From positions 7,865,717 through 7,929,716 of the forward strand of contig NZ_AP018290.1 in assembly GCF_002368415.1 (NCBI RefSeq): DNA of 64,000 bases, read 5' to 3'. A model generated the notes under the pieces. It worked only from the letters and a program-made list of their open reading frames with translations. It had not been told where the DNA came from and searched no databases. Of this stretch, positions 46,570 through 54,398 are shown one piece after another. The position numbers were made by a program, and so were the translations under genes. This stretch comes from Calothrix sp. NIES-4105. GTDB lineage: Bacteria; Cyanobacteriota; Cyanobacteriia; Cyanobacteriales; Nostocaceae. Positions within the stretch are counted from its first letter, which is position 1. Each line of letters starts with the position of its first letter.

Positions 46570-49083
46570 ATGGCTATTGAGAAACCAGATTGGTTAAGAT
46601 TACAAAAAGCTTTGGCAATAGAAGCGGAACAAGGCTTCACCGACTTGGTGGGGAGACAATACCGTTTTAGTGAATTTTTGTGCTTAACATTTGGTAAATT
46701 TCCTGATGGAGTCCCAAGTTCTGAACGAGATCGTTGGCAACAATTAGCAGCTGAATATGCTGATTATCCGAGTCTTGATATTGAGTCACGTCAAAGTTTA
46801 GTTGCCCAAACTCGCCGCTATATTCAGCAATTCCTTTCTTTTGAAGGTGGAGTAGAAGTTGAGAAAATCGCAACTCCAAAAATCTCAACTTCAAACATGG
46901 AAGCATCAGAATCAAAACCAAATTATAAAGTTCCAAATACCAAATCTCCTGTAGGCGCCTCTCTTTTACGCCGACTTGCCCCAGGACTCAGCCAAAAAAT
47001 TAGTGAATTAGCAGAAATTGGCCCGCGTCAAGCTGATAAGCTAGCTCGGCTTGGGTTATATACTGTACGTGACTTACTATATTATTTTCCGCGCGACCAT
47101 ATCGACTACGCACGTCAAGTTCGCATCAACGAACTACAAGCCGGAGAAACAGTAACTATAGTCGCATCAATAAAAAGCTGTAGCTGTTTTACGAGTCCAA
47201 AAAACAAAAAATTAACAATATTAGAATTGCAACTGCGCGACAACACCGGGCGCCTTAAAATCGGTCGCTTTTACGCAGGTGCCCGATATTCGAGTCGAGC
47301 TTGGCAAGAAAGCATCAAGCGTCAATATGCAGTTGGAACAGTAGTAGCAGCTTGTGGACTAGTAAAAGCAAGTAAATACGGTAAAACAATAGATAATCCG
47401 GAGATTGAAGTATTAGCCCATCCAGGTGATGAGATCGAATCTTTAACAATAGGGCGCGTAGTACCAATATATGCGCTTACCGAAGGTGTTGTTGCTTCTT
47501 TAGTTCGCCAAGCTGTAACAGCAGCAATGCCAGCAGCACAACTAATTAAAGACCCATTACCAAAAGGTTTGCGCGACAAATATAACTTAATGGAATTAAA
47601 GGATGCTATTAACAACATCCATTTTCCGCCAGATAGCGACTCATTAACAGGCGCCCGTCGTCGTTTAGTTTTCGATGAATTTTTCTACCTCCAGCTAGGG
47701 TTACTTCAACGTCAGCACAAAGCTAAACAAATTCAAACCAGTGCAGTACTTGTTCCCAAAGGACAACTCGTTGACGAATTTTATAAAATCTTACCCTTCC
47801 AACTAACAGGCGCCCAGCAGCGTGTAATTAACGATATTCTTGGCGACCTGCAAAAAACAGTACCCATGAACCGCTTAGTACAAGGCGATGTAGGTTCTGG
47901 TAAAACAGTCGTAGCAGTAATAGCATTACTAGCTGCAATTCAATCAGGATATCAAGGTGCATTAATGGCGCCAACCGAAGTACTAGCAGAACAACACTAT
48001 CGTAAACTCGTAAGCTGGTTTAACTTACTACATCTCCCCGTCGAATTACTAACAGGTTCAACAAAAGCATCAAAACGGCGCCAAATTCACGCGCATCTCG
48101 AAACCGGAGAATTACCATTACTAGTAGGAACTCACGCACTAATTCAAGACCCAGTAAACTTTAATCGTCTCGGTCTAGTAGTAATTGACGAGCAACACCG
48201 CTTCGGAGTAGAGCAGCGAGCCAAACTACAGCAAAAAGGCGCACAGCCTCATGTATTAACAATGACAGCTACTCCCATTCCCCGCACCTTAGCATTAACC
48301 ATTCACGGGGACTTAGACGTTAGCCAAATAGACGAATTACCACCAGGAAGGCAAGCTATCAAAACTACTGCACTAATGGCAAGTCAGCGACAAGATGCAT
48401 ACGACTTAATGCGTCGCGAAATAGTTCAAGGGCGCCAGGTATATGTAGTATTACCCTTAGTTGAAGAATCAGAAAAACTAGATTTACGTTCAGCCGTAGA
48501 AGAACATCAAAACTTACAAGAAGCTATATTTCCAGACTTTAAAGTTGGCTTACTGCACGGACGCATGAGTTCGGCAGAAAAAGACGAAGCAATTACTAAA
48601 TTTAGAGATGGAGAAACACAAATATTAGTTTCCACCACCGTTGTAGAAGTTGGCGTAGACGTGCCTAATGCAACAGTAATGCTTATTGAAAACGCAGAAA
48701 GATTTGGGTTATCACAACTACACCAATTACGTGGTCGTGTAGGTAGAGGCGCCGCACAGTCATACTGTTTATTAATGAGCAGTTCAAAAAGTCCCGACGC
48801 ACAGCAAAGATTAAAAGTATTAGAACAATCACAAGACGGCTTTTTCATATCTGAAATGGACATGCGCTTTCGCGGCCCTGGCGAAGTATTAGGAAGAAAA
48901 CAATCAGGAGTAGCAGACTTCACGTTGGCAAGCTTAGTTGAAGACGAAGAAATACTAATACTCGCGCGTTCTGCAGCAGAAAAAGTCATGGAAATTGACG
49001 TAACTTTAGACCGTTGGTTTTTAATGAAGGAAGAACTAAAATATCGACATGAGCGGTTAATGGGTGGGGCTATATTAACTTAA
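46570..49083 (+). CDS. recG: ATP-dependent DNA helicase RecG
   Basis: RecG remodels stalled replication forks and Holliday junctions. The 837-residue protein has an N-terminal cyanobacterial extension of about 140 residues, the wedge/OB region, and the helicase core: Walker A GDVGSGKT near residue 439, DEQHRFGV, TATPIPRTLALTIHGDLD, and in the second half VVEVGVDVPNATVM and HQLRGRVGRG. The TRG end is ALVEDEEIL-like SLVEDEEILILARSAAEKV. Full length. It is the last gene of the rpsB-tsf-acidic protein-recG run and is followed by a palindromic repeat. Confidence 0.97.
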   Translation: MAIEKPDWLRLQKALAIEAEQGFTDLVGRQYRFSEFLCLTFGKFPDGVPSSERDRWQQLAAEYADYPSLDIESRQSLVAQTRRYIQQFLSFEGGVEVEKIATPKISTSNMEASESKPNYKVPNTKSPVGASLLRRLAPGLSQKISELAEIGPRQADKLARLGLYTVRDLLYYFPRDHIDYARQVRINELQAGETVTIVASIKSCSCFTSPKNKKLTILELQLRDNTGRLKIGRFYAGARYSSRAWQESIKRQYAVGTVVAACGLVKASKYGKTIDNPEIEVLAHPGDEIESLTIGRVVPIYALTEGVVASLVRQAVTAAMPAAQLIKDPLPKGLRDKYNLMELKDAINNIHFPPDSDSLTGARRRLVFDEFFYLQLGLLQRQHKAKQIQTSAVLVPKGQLVDEFYKILPFQLTGAQQRVINDILGDLQKTVPMNRLVQGDVGSGKTVVAVIALLAAIQSGYQGALMAPTEVLAEQHYRKLVSWFNLLHLPVELLTGSTKASKRRQIHAHLETGELPLLVGTHALIQDPVNFNRLGLVVIDEQHRFGVEQRAKLQQKGAQPHVLTMTATPIPRTLALTIHGDLDVSQIDELPPGRQAIKTTALMASQRQDAYDLMRREIVQGRQVYVVLPLVEESEKLDLRSAVEEHQNLQEAIFPDFKVGLLHGRMSSAEKDEAITKFRDGETQILVSTTVVEVGVDVPNATVMLIENAERFGLSQLHQLRGRVGRGAAQSYCLLMSSSKSPDAQQRLKVLEQSQDGFFISEMDMRFRGPGEVLGRKQSGVADFTLASLVEDEEILILARSAAEKVMEIDVTLDRWFLMKEELKYRHERLMGGAILT

Positions 49084-49125
49084 CCTCTCCCCCAACCCCT
49101 CTCCTACAAGGAGAGGGGAGAAATT
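49084..49125. terminator. CCTCTCC/GGAGAGG hairpin after recG
   Basis: ACCTCTCCCCCAACCCCTCT then CCTACAAGGAGAGGGGAG forms a GC-rich hairpin of the intergenic C-rich repeat class, directly after the recG stop codon. It probably ends transcription. Confidence 0.6.
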
Positions 49126-49366
49126 ATTGTAGGTTGGGGAGCCACCTCCGTGCCTTGGTTTCCAAGGTTAAGGAGAGTGGCGTTGGAGGCTTTGCGTTCA
49201 CGTAGTGTTCCGTAAACGTAGTTTTCCCGCAGGGTAGGAAAACTCAACATTAACCGTTATGAGTATAAAACAATAATCAAAATATTAATACAATAAGTAA
49301 ATAACTGAAGCAATTTTAACTTACTATATTTAGGAAGATTCTTAAGTGTAAGGCAGATATTTTGTA

Positions 49367-49801
49367 ATGGCAATTCCTTTTACAGACCAAGAGATGAAAA
49401 AAGCTTGGAGTAGTAATTTGTCAGCTTCTTACAATAATAAACGAACAAACGCTCATCGTTTACTTATGTTTTACGCCGTTGAATGTGGTCTGAAAGTAGT
49501 TTTGATGAAAAGACAGGATATAAATCGAAGCGATTTATGTGTGGAAATTGCTGAGTGCGAGCATGATGTTAATAAATTGCTAGATTGTTTAGGAGCAAGA
49601 AAAGATTTAAGACTGCCAGAACAATTAAAAATGAAACCGATTAAAGGCAAAAAGAGCTATGATGAAAGAAAGTTTACTCCTGGGGATATTAACCAGATGT
49701 GGCGCTATGGAGGTAGTTGTTGGCTTGCAGATGTGACAGACCAGGATATAGAAAACAAATTACTAGAAATAGTCGAATGGATTAGAGGAGAACTAGAATG
49801 A
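49367..49801 (+). CDS. HEPN-like small protein in an operon with a ParA-like ATPase
   Basis: The 144-residue helical protein has a HEPN-like central helix RLLMFYAVECGLKVVLMKR (about residues 30-48), then ECEHDVNKLLDCLG with a His-Asp pair, and the C-terminal GDINQMWRYGGSCWLADVTD and ENKLLEIVEWIRGELE. HEPN domains are helical bundles in RNases and nucleotide-transfer toxins. The typical Rx4-6H motif is not clearly visible, so a nuclease role is not shown. Its stop overlaps the start of the next gene (ATGA), so the two are coupled. The family name is inference from pattern. Confidence 0.55.
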   Translation: MAIPFTDQEMKKAWSSNLSASYNNKRTNAHRLLMFYAVECGLKVVLMKRQDINRSDLCVEIAECEHDVNKLLDCLGARKDLRLPEQLKMKPIKGKKSYDERKFTPGDINQMWRYGGSCWLADVTDQDIENKLLEIVEWIRGELE

Positions 49802-51243
49802 CAATAAAATCTTTAAAATTATTAACTTGGCTGGATGTTGGAAGAACTATTTATGATAGAACTAGCTATGGCGCCAATCTCCCAGAGGGAGTAGTTAGTA
49901 TATCTAGTTTTTCTAGTGCTTTAGAAATTAATGTTAATAGTCAGGAAAGTATAGTAAATGCGAAGAATGCTTTAAAACAATGGTTTGGAGATTGCTATAG
50001 AGAAGACGAATCTATAATTAATCTTAATCTTGAAAATGCTGAATTACCAGTAGAATTTTCAATAGAAGAGCAAAATCATCCTAAGTCTCCTACTTATATA
50101 CGTCCTTTTTGGAAAGAAATTGGTTATATTGACACTAATTTAGTAACTGAAACTGAAGAAACTAAAAGACGTAAACTTCTTAGGCTTCCAGAGCCATATA
50201 ACGAAAATCCTAATTTATTAGCCTTTTATTCTTTCAAAGGAGATGTAGAAAGAACATTAAATTTAGCCGCTTATCTTTTTGCATTACTAGATAAAGCAAA
50301 ACAGTTAGACAATTCAATAAAAGTCTTAGTTATCGATGCTGACTTGCTGGCACCTGGGTTAACTTACTGGAATAGAAATGAAAAAAAGCCATCTTCAATA
50401 TCTTATATTGATTTTCTAGAACTTGTACATTATTCTCCTATTGATGACGAAGAAACGCTTTTATTTATTGCTCAAGAGCTTGAAAAGTCTTCTCAACAAG
50501 AAGGAAAATCAACTATATATTTTCTACCTGCATATACTGATGAGAAACAACTCTTAGACATCCAAATTTTACCCGAACATATAGTTAGTTACCCTAACGG
50601 AGTTTGGGAATTAGGAAATTACATTCATAAATTAGGTAAAGCGGTTGGCGCCGATTATGTACTAATTGATTTAGGGTCTGGTTTGAACAAAATATCTAGC
50701 CCCATACTTTTAGATGCCAGATTTCAGCGGTTTCTAGTTACAACAATTAACGAACCATCAGTAGCAGGGACAACACTGTGTTTATCACAAATGAAGAAAG
50801 TGGCGCCACTTAAAACAAGCGTTAACGACAATAAATATTATGACCCATCGGTAATTATCAGTATGCTAACGCCAGAATTAATAGCATCACCAGCATATGA
50901 GGACGTATTAGCGCGATTAAATTCTGCTTACACACAATCAGAACAAGAAAATAATTCCATAATGCTAGAAATAGCAAAAAACTTTTTTTCACCTCAGCTA
51001 CTTTATATAGATAATTGGGAAGAAGCACACTTAAAACTAGCCTCAACTTCAATAATGGAAATAGCTACAAGTTGGGCAAATAAGCAAGTAGAATTTAATA
51101 AAATTATTCTTGAAAACCTAGACCCAGTTGTAGTTGAAAAACTCCAAATCCGTGCGACTCATACAGGTAGAAGTCTCTTAGAAGAAGTAAAAGTGATTGT
51201 CGAGGAAGCTATACAGTATGAAAACACTCCAGCACCGCAGTAA
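49798..51243 (+). CDS. ParA/KGGVGRT-type ATPase homologue with a ruined Walker A and a FitA-like C-terminus
   Basis: The 481-residue protein resembles the KGGVGRT group of the ParA/MinD-like NTPases found in biological-conflict gene clusters. After an N-terminal region (1-135), NPNLLAFYSFKGDVERTLNL occupies the place of the usual YSFKGGVGRT, so two glycines of the deviant Walker A are Asp and Glu. A Walker A'/B-like VLVIDADLLAPGLTYW and DYVLIDLGSGLN follow. The C-terminus VVEKLQIRATHTGRSLLEEV resembles the ribbon-helix-helix of FitA-type antitoxins. ATP hydrolysis is therefore doubtful, and the protein may be a scaffold or DNA-binding regulator. It starts four bases inside the upstream gene. 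Confidence 0.65.
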   Translation: MTIKSLKLLTWLDVGRTIYDRTSYGANLPEGVVSISSFSSALEINVNSQESIVNAKNALKQWFGDCYREDESIINLNLENAELPVEFSIEEQNHPKSPTYIRPFWKEIGYIDTNLVTETEETKRRKLLRLPEPYNENPNLLAFYSFKGDVERTLNLAAYLFALLDKAKQLDNSIKVLVIDADLLAPGLTYWNRNEKKPSSISYIDFLELVHYSPIDDEETLLFIAQELEKSSQQEGKSTIYFLPAYTDEKQLLDIQILPEHIVSYPNGVWELGNYIHKLGKAVGADYVLIDLGSGLNKISSPILLDARFQRFLVTTINEPSVAGTTLCLSQMKKVAPLKTSVNDNKYYDPSVIISMLTPELIASPAYEDVLARLNSAYTQSEQENNSIMLEIAKNFFSPQLLYIDNWEEAHLKLASTSIMEIATSWANKQVEFNKIILENLDPVVVEKLQIRATHTGRSLLEEVKVIVEEAIQYENTPAPQ

Positions 51244-51363
51244 AGTTTGGAGGATATCGAGAGAACTAAGTATTGCTACTAAAGCACGTTGGCGCCACGT
51301 CAAACTCGAAATAATTTAGTCCTCCATTTCTATATTAGGAGCAATAAATCGATTAACTAGGGA
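51244..51363 (-). pseudogene. Fused relic of the 107-residue / HTH gene module
   Basis: Read on the minus strand from 51352, the frame encodes LVNRFIAPNIEMED and a stop. This is close to VNWFNAPNLEMED of the protein at 53092-53415. Immediately after it, FEFDVAP and nucleotides aligning through CTTTAGT..TACTT.GTTCT match the HTH gene at 52480-53039 (HEFDVAPASLVKVLGS). The two pieces are joined as if by a large internal deletion. An 18-base identity, TGGCGCCACGTCAAACTC, is shared with 52777-52794. Confidence 0.65.
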
Positions 51364-51783
51364 TTAACGTTGCTTAGGCTGTACGAACTTTTTTTCTCCA
51401 TCTATAATCTTGTTTATGATACATTTTGTTAAGCTATTAGCGTATTGCCAATCTTCAAGTTCTAATAACTCTTCCAAAGAAAGATAATCTTTTTGCTCAA
51501 CATGTAACCATGAAACATATTTTTGTTTGGCGTATATTGATAAAATATACTCATGTAAAGCTGCTTCAACAATAGCTTCGTCAGTTTGCAAAGCTTGCAT
51601 CACCAAATTTAATCCAGCTTTTTTGTAAGTCAAAGCATCTAGTACAGCTTCTACCCTTACATTTACATCGGCATTTCCCAAACGGCGCCGAACTCCCTCT
51701 ATTCCACCAAGAACAACTCCATTTACTGGGGGTGCCGCTTGTCCACCAAGTACAGCATCGTATTCTCGTTTATTATCTTCCAT
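51364..51783 (-). CDS. HEAT-repeat-type protein with a DAVLGGQ motif
   Basis: The 139-residue protein starts EDNKREYDAVLGGQAAPPVN, then GVVLGGIEGVRRRLGNADVN. The same N-terminal module occurs in several cyanobacterial proteins and is followed by a HEAT-like helical pair (RVEAVLDALTYKKAGLNLVM and ALQTDEAIVEAALHEYIL). The C-terminus is unrelated (CIINKIIDGEKKFVQPKQR). It is preceded by a GGAGG-like GTAAAGATAATGG region. It is convergent with the ATPase gene, separated only by the relic. Protein-protein binding is a reasonable guess for this fold. Confidence 0.65.
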   Translation of the reverse strand: MEDNKREYDAVLGGQAAPPVNGVVLGGIEGVRRRLGNADVNVRVEAVLDALTYKKAGLNLVMQALQTDEAIVEAALHEYILSIYAKQKYVSWLHVEQKDYLSLEELLELEDWQYANSLTKCIINKIIDGEKKFVQPKQR

Positions 51784-51882
51784 TATCTTTACCTCCTTAC
51801 TACTAGTAGTATTCCCAAACCGTAAGCAAAGATAATGAAATATATATATATATTCTTGAAAAAAGCCTAAAGCCTTTATTTA

Positions 51883-52398
51883 CTAGCGTTCCTCAGCTTT
51901 CTCTACCGAGTTTTCGTTTACTCCTAATGTCAGTTCTAAAGGCGCCCGTGATGGATATGATTTTACTACTTGCCTGTATACATCATAGTTGGTTGGTAGT
52001 GTCCTTCGTTGGGCGCCTGCTTCATAGGTTATTTCGTACTTTACAGATTTTAATAGTTCTGGTTTACTAGCTTCTTGTTGCGCTCCCTTTCGTTGCTCTA
52101 CCTCATCAACAGTTGGTCTTTTTGGCAAAGCTGCCCACCACAAACCTTGGTCATCGGGGCCTGTAACCGCTCCATCTGGTTTTAAACCATTGCGATTAAG
52201 TAGAGAAGTAGTAGCAAAAGTTTCATAGCGCGGTAATTTTGCACTAGTTAAATTGTCAGCATATTTAACTTGCCACGTATAACTAGTAAGGGCTGTGGCT
52301 TCATATTGGTTAACAGTTAAGGTACTGCAACTGGTGAGTATAATTAGCACAGTCACTGCTAGAAACGAAAATATCCGCGAGCGCAATTTAAGACACAT
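51883..52398 (-). CDS. Conserved cyanobacterial lipoprotein
   Basis: The 171-residue protein has a signal peptide with FLAVTVLIILTSC (lipid cysteine about residue 24). The mature part begins STLTVNQYEATALTSYTWQV and contains KPDGAVTGPDDQGLWWAALP and a glutamate-rich C-terminus. Such proteins occur in many cyanobacteria without known function. It stands alone. The start at 52398 leaves a short basic N-region, as needed for export. Confidence 0.75.
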   Translation of the reverse strand: MCLKLRSRIFSFLAVTVLIILTSCSTLTVNQYEATALTSYTWQVKYADNLTSAKLPRYETFATTSLLNRNGLKPDGAVTGPDDQGLWWAALPKRPTVDEVEQRKGAQQEASKPELLKSVKYEITYEAGAQRRTLPTNYDVYRQVVKSYPSRAPLELTLGVNENSVEKAEER

Positions 52399-52479
52399 TA
52401 CATGAATAGTTATATAACGTTATTTACTATTAAAGCAATTAGCTAATAGTTGATGTCTCTTACCTTGCTTAAAACTGCA

Positions 52480-53039
52480 TTAAGTTTTAACTTTCCTACC
52501 TACTGTCCAAAATCTTCTGCTGTGAGGTAAAGTCCAGAAGCTCAACGAATTAAAAAATTTAGCCAGGGACTCTGCTTGAGATTTATTAACTTGCCGTTGA
52601 CCACTGAGTATTTCTTTAACAATATCAGCAGAACCAAGTACCTTAACTCACATCTTGCACCTTCAAGGGCAAGGGTAAGGTCGTCAGTGACGAACCTACG
52701 CAAAAATAGGCAGAACACGCGCTCTTTCATTCGATTGGAAGCTCGTGGTGCAAGATGTCAGTTAACTAAAGAAGCTGGCGCCACGTCAAACTCATGCATA
52801 AGTGATTCCAAAGTTGCCGCAAGTGTAGGTTCACCCATCGGATAATTTTCTTGCTCGTAAGTCTCGATAAGAAGAACCAGCAATTTGAAAAGTGTTGTTT
52901 CAGCTACAGTTAACTCACCAGACATCATTCCTTCTACTACCGCCAAAGCCTCCTTATACTCATCAAAAGTTGTTATCGGCTTGGGCTGATACTGAATTAA
53001 CAGGTCTATATAACTTTTTTGATTAGAAGTAGAGGTCAT
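52480..53039 (-). pseudogene. Antitoxin-like HTH gene split by a MITE
   Basis: The N-terminal part (53039 down to 52762) encodes MTSTSNQKSYIDLLIQYQPK, then TFDEYKEALAVVEGMMSGEL and ESLMHEFDVAPASLV, after which the frame stops inside the insert. The C-terminal part (52642 down to 52480) encodes GSADIVKEILSGQRQVNKSQ and AESLAKFFN, a Cro/XRE-like helix-turn-helix as in HigA-type antitoxins. Removing the 115-bp element plus one TTAA copy rejoins them in frame as APASLVKVLGSADIVKE. The upstream neighbour is a 107-residue unknown protein. The C-terminal tail after FFN looks aberrant. Confidence 0.8.
52647..52761. mobile_element. 115-bp MITE with TTAA target-site duplication
   Basis: The ends are 15-base inverted repeats, CTCACATCTTGCACC at the left and GGTGCAAGATGTCAG at the right (14 of 15 match), flanked on both sides by TTAA (52643-52646 and 52762-52765). 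The interior encodes nothing credible. Its insertion point is known exactly, because removing it restores the HTH reading frame. No other copy was noticed in the window. Confidence 0.85.
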
Positions 53040-53091
53040 GTTTTTAAACTCGCAAGTAAATTTAAATAAATTTTTGAGAATATCCGAAATT

Positions 53092-53415
53092 TTACTTGGA
53101 CATTGGGTCTGGTCTACCAATACCTAATTCTCTAAATTTAGTTTTTACATCATTCCATTCAGTACCGCAGTAGTAGTATTTTTTATCTAAAATGTTGGCT
53201 ATATAGTAACCTTGCTGTCCACCAAAATGGCGCCGCAGTTCAGCAGAAATATCTTCCATTGACGTATCAAACAAAGAAAATAAATCCTCCATCTCTAGGT
53301 TAGGGGCATTGAACCAATTAACAAACGGCTGACCTTCTTTAAACGCCCAGATTTTTCCGCGACGCTCAATTATACGATAGTAAACTGGACGAACAATAGT
53401 CTCTGAATCTAACAT
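53092..53415 (-). CDS. Hypothetical protein, upstream partner of the HTH gene
   Basis: The 107-residue protein begins LDSETIVRPVYYRIIERRGK, contains FVNWFNAPNLEMEDLFSLFD and RRHFGGQQGYYIANILDKKY, and ends GIGRPDPMSK. I know no named family. It ends 52 bases before the HTH gene start on the same strand. The relic at 51244-51363 carries fragments of both genes, so the pair has moved or duplicated as a unit. A toxin role is possible from that layout but is inference. It does not look like RelE, HigB or MazF. Confidence 0.65.
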   Translation of the reverse strand: MLDSETIVRPVYYRIIERRGKIWAFKEGQPFVNWFNAPNLEMEDLFSLFDTSMEDISAELRRHFGGQQGYYIANILDKKYYYCGTEWNDVKTKFRELGIGRPDPMSK

Positions 53416-53508
53416 AACAATGTGAGATAATAAGTAACTCTGGAAGGTTGCTTCTTAAAAATTCTTTCTTTGTGTCCTTTGTGCCTTTGTGGTTAATTTT
53501 CTTACCCA

Positions 53509-54153
53509 CTAAATTGAAATGCAAGTTGTAACTACCTCAACTATACTATTGTCTACACCGTACCCAAAGTAAGAAGAGTAAAAGCCATCACCTATGCCAA
53601 CAGAAAAAGCTATAATATTTGCCCCAGTAGCTTCATTTACACACATATTCGTCAACATAATTCCTAAATCATTTTCTTCGTCCAATAGTTGGTCTAGCTT
53701 ACAAGCCAAAGTTTCTTCGTAAACTTCGCAATATTTCCACGTATTATCTACAAGGATTTGAGATGCATCTGCATCCATAAAGCAACCAATTCCAGAGTCA
53801 ACTCCATATCCAAATACTTCATTATCTTTTAAACACGCTAAATCTTCACCTGCTTTAGTAGCTAATTTCCACCTAACAGGATTTTTATCACTTAAGCAAA
53901 CCTTTGCAAATGCAACTAGTGGGAACTTTTCATCCTGCTTATATGCAAGGCTTAAAATAACCGGGTAAGAACCAGGTGCCAAATTAGCCTCAAATGGTTC
54001 TGTGCCAGCAAAAACAAGAGGGTCGCAAGCAACTAATTTTCCTGATGTTAAAACTAATTTTCCAACTTCATAAGGTTTTAAATACATTAAATCAGAGCGT
54101 GAAGTCAATACTTGCCCTTCTAAGAAAGCTTTTGATAAATCACAATTTATCAT
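53509..54153 (-). CDS. DUF4241 family protein
   Basis: The 214-residue soluble protein shows the family features GKLVACDPLVFAGTEPFEAN, LAPGSYPVILSLAY, and the C-terminal GYGVDSGIGCFMDADASQIL and GIGDGFYSSYFGYGVDNSIV. DUF4241 proteins have an unknown function and sometimes occur near toxin-immunity loci. It is upstream of the 107-residue gene on the same strand, with a 93-base gap, and could belong to the same unit. Confidence 0.85.
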   Translation of the reverse strand: MINCDLSKAFLEGQVLTSRSDLMYLKPYEVGKLVLTSGKLVACDPLVFAGTEPFEANLAPGSYPVILSLAYKQDEKFPLVAFAKVCLSDKNPVRWKLATKAGEDLACLKDNEVFGYGVDSGIGCFMDADASQILVDNTWKYCEVYEETLACKLDQLLDEENDLGIMLTNMCVNEATGANIIAFSVGIGDGFYSSYFGYGVDNSIVEVVTTCISI

Positions 54154-54173
54154 ATTCTTTATACTAAGAGGAT

Positions 54174-54345
54174 GTTTGGTAAAGACCGAATTAAATTATA
54201 GCCTTGAAAAATCCCCGCTAACAGAGCGATGATTTGGGGGGAATAAGAGAGAATTCCTCCTCTCTCTGTGGACTCTGTGTCTCTGTGGTAAAAAGAAACA
54301 CGTGGCTGCACAGGCGAGGACGCCTATGCTACAAGAGGGTGTGGC
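54174..54345. repeat. Intergenic repeats upstream of the MFS gene
   Basis: A C/G-rich palindrome (ATCCCCGCTAACAGAGCG near 54211, then TTTGGGGGG), a CTCTGTGGACTCTGTGTCTC block near 54263, and a hairpin of the CTTGTGGAACAGGC family near 54304-54340 follow one another. The upstream extension of the MFS reading frame runs through them, which argues against using it as a start. Confidence 0.65.
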
Positions 54346-54398
54346 TCGTTTACAATTGTTTACATAATCGAATAACGTATTCCTATACCGCGACGAAC

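Noticed and set aside
52542-52730. 62-residue reading frame on the minus strand near the MITE
   Set aside because: It lies across the MITE in a different frame from the HTH gene. The HTH interpretation explains the region better.
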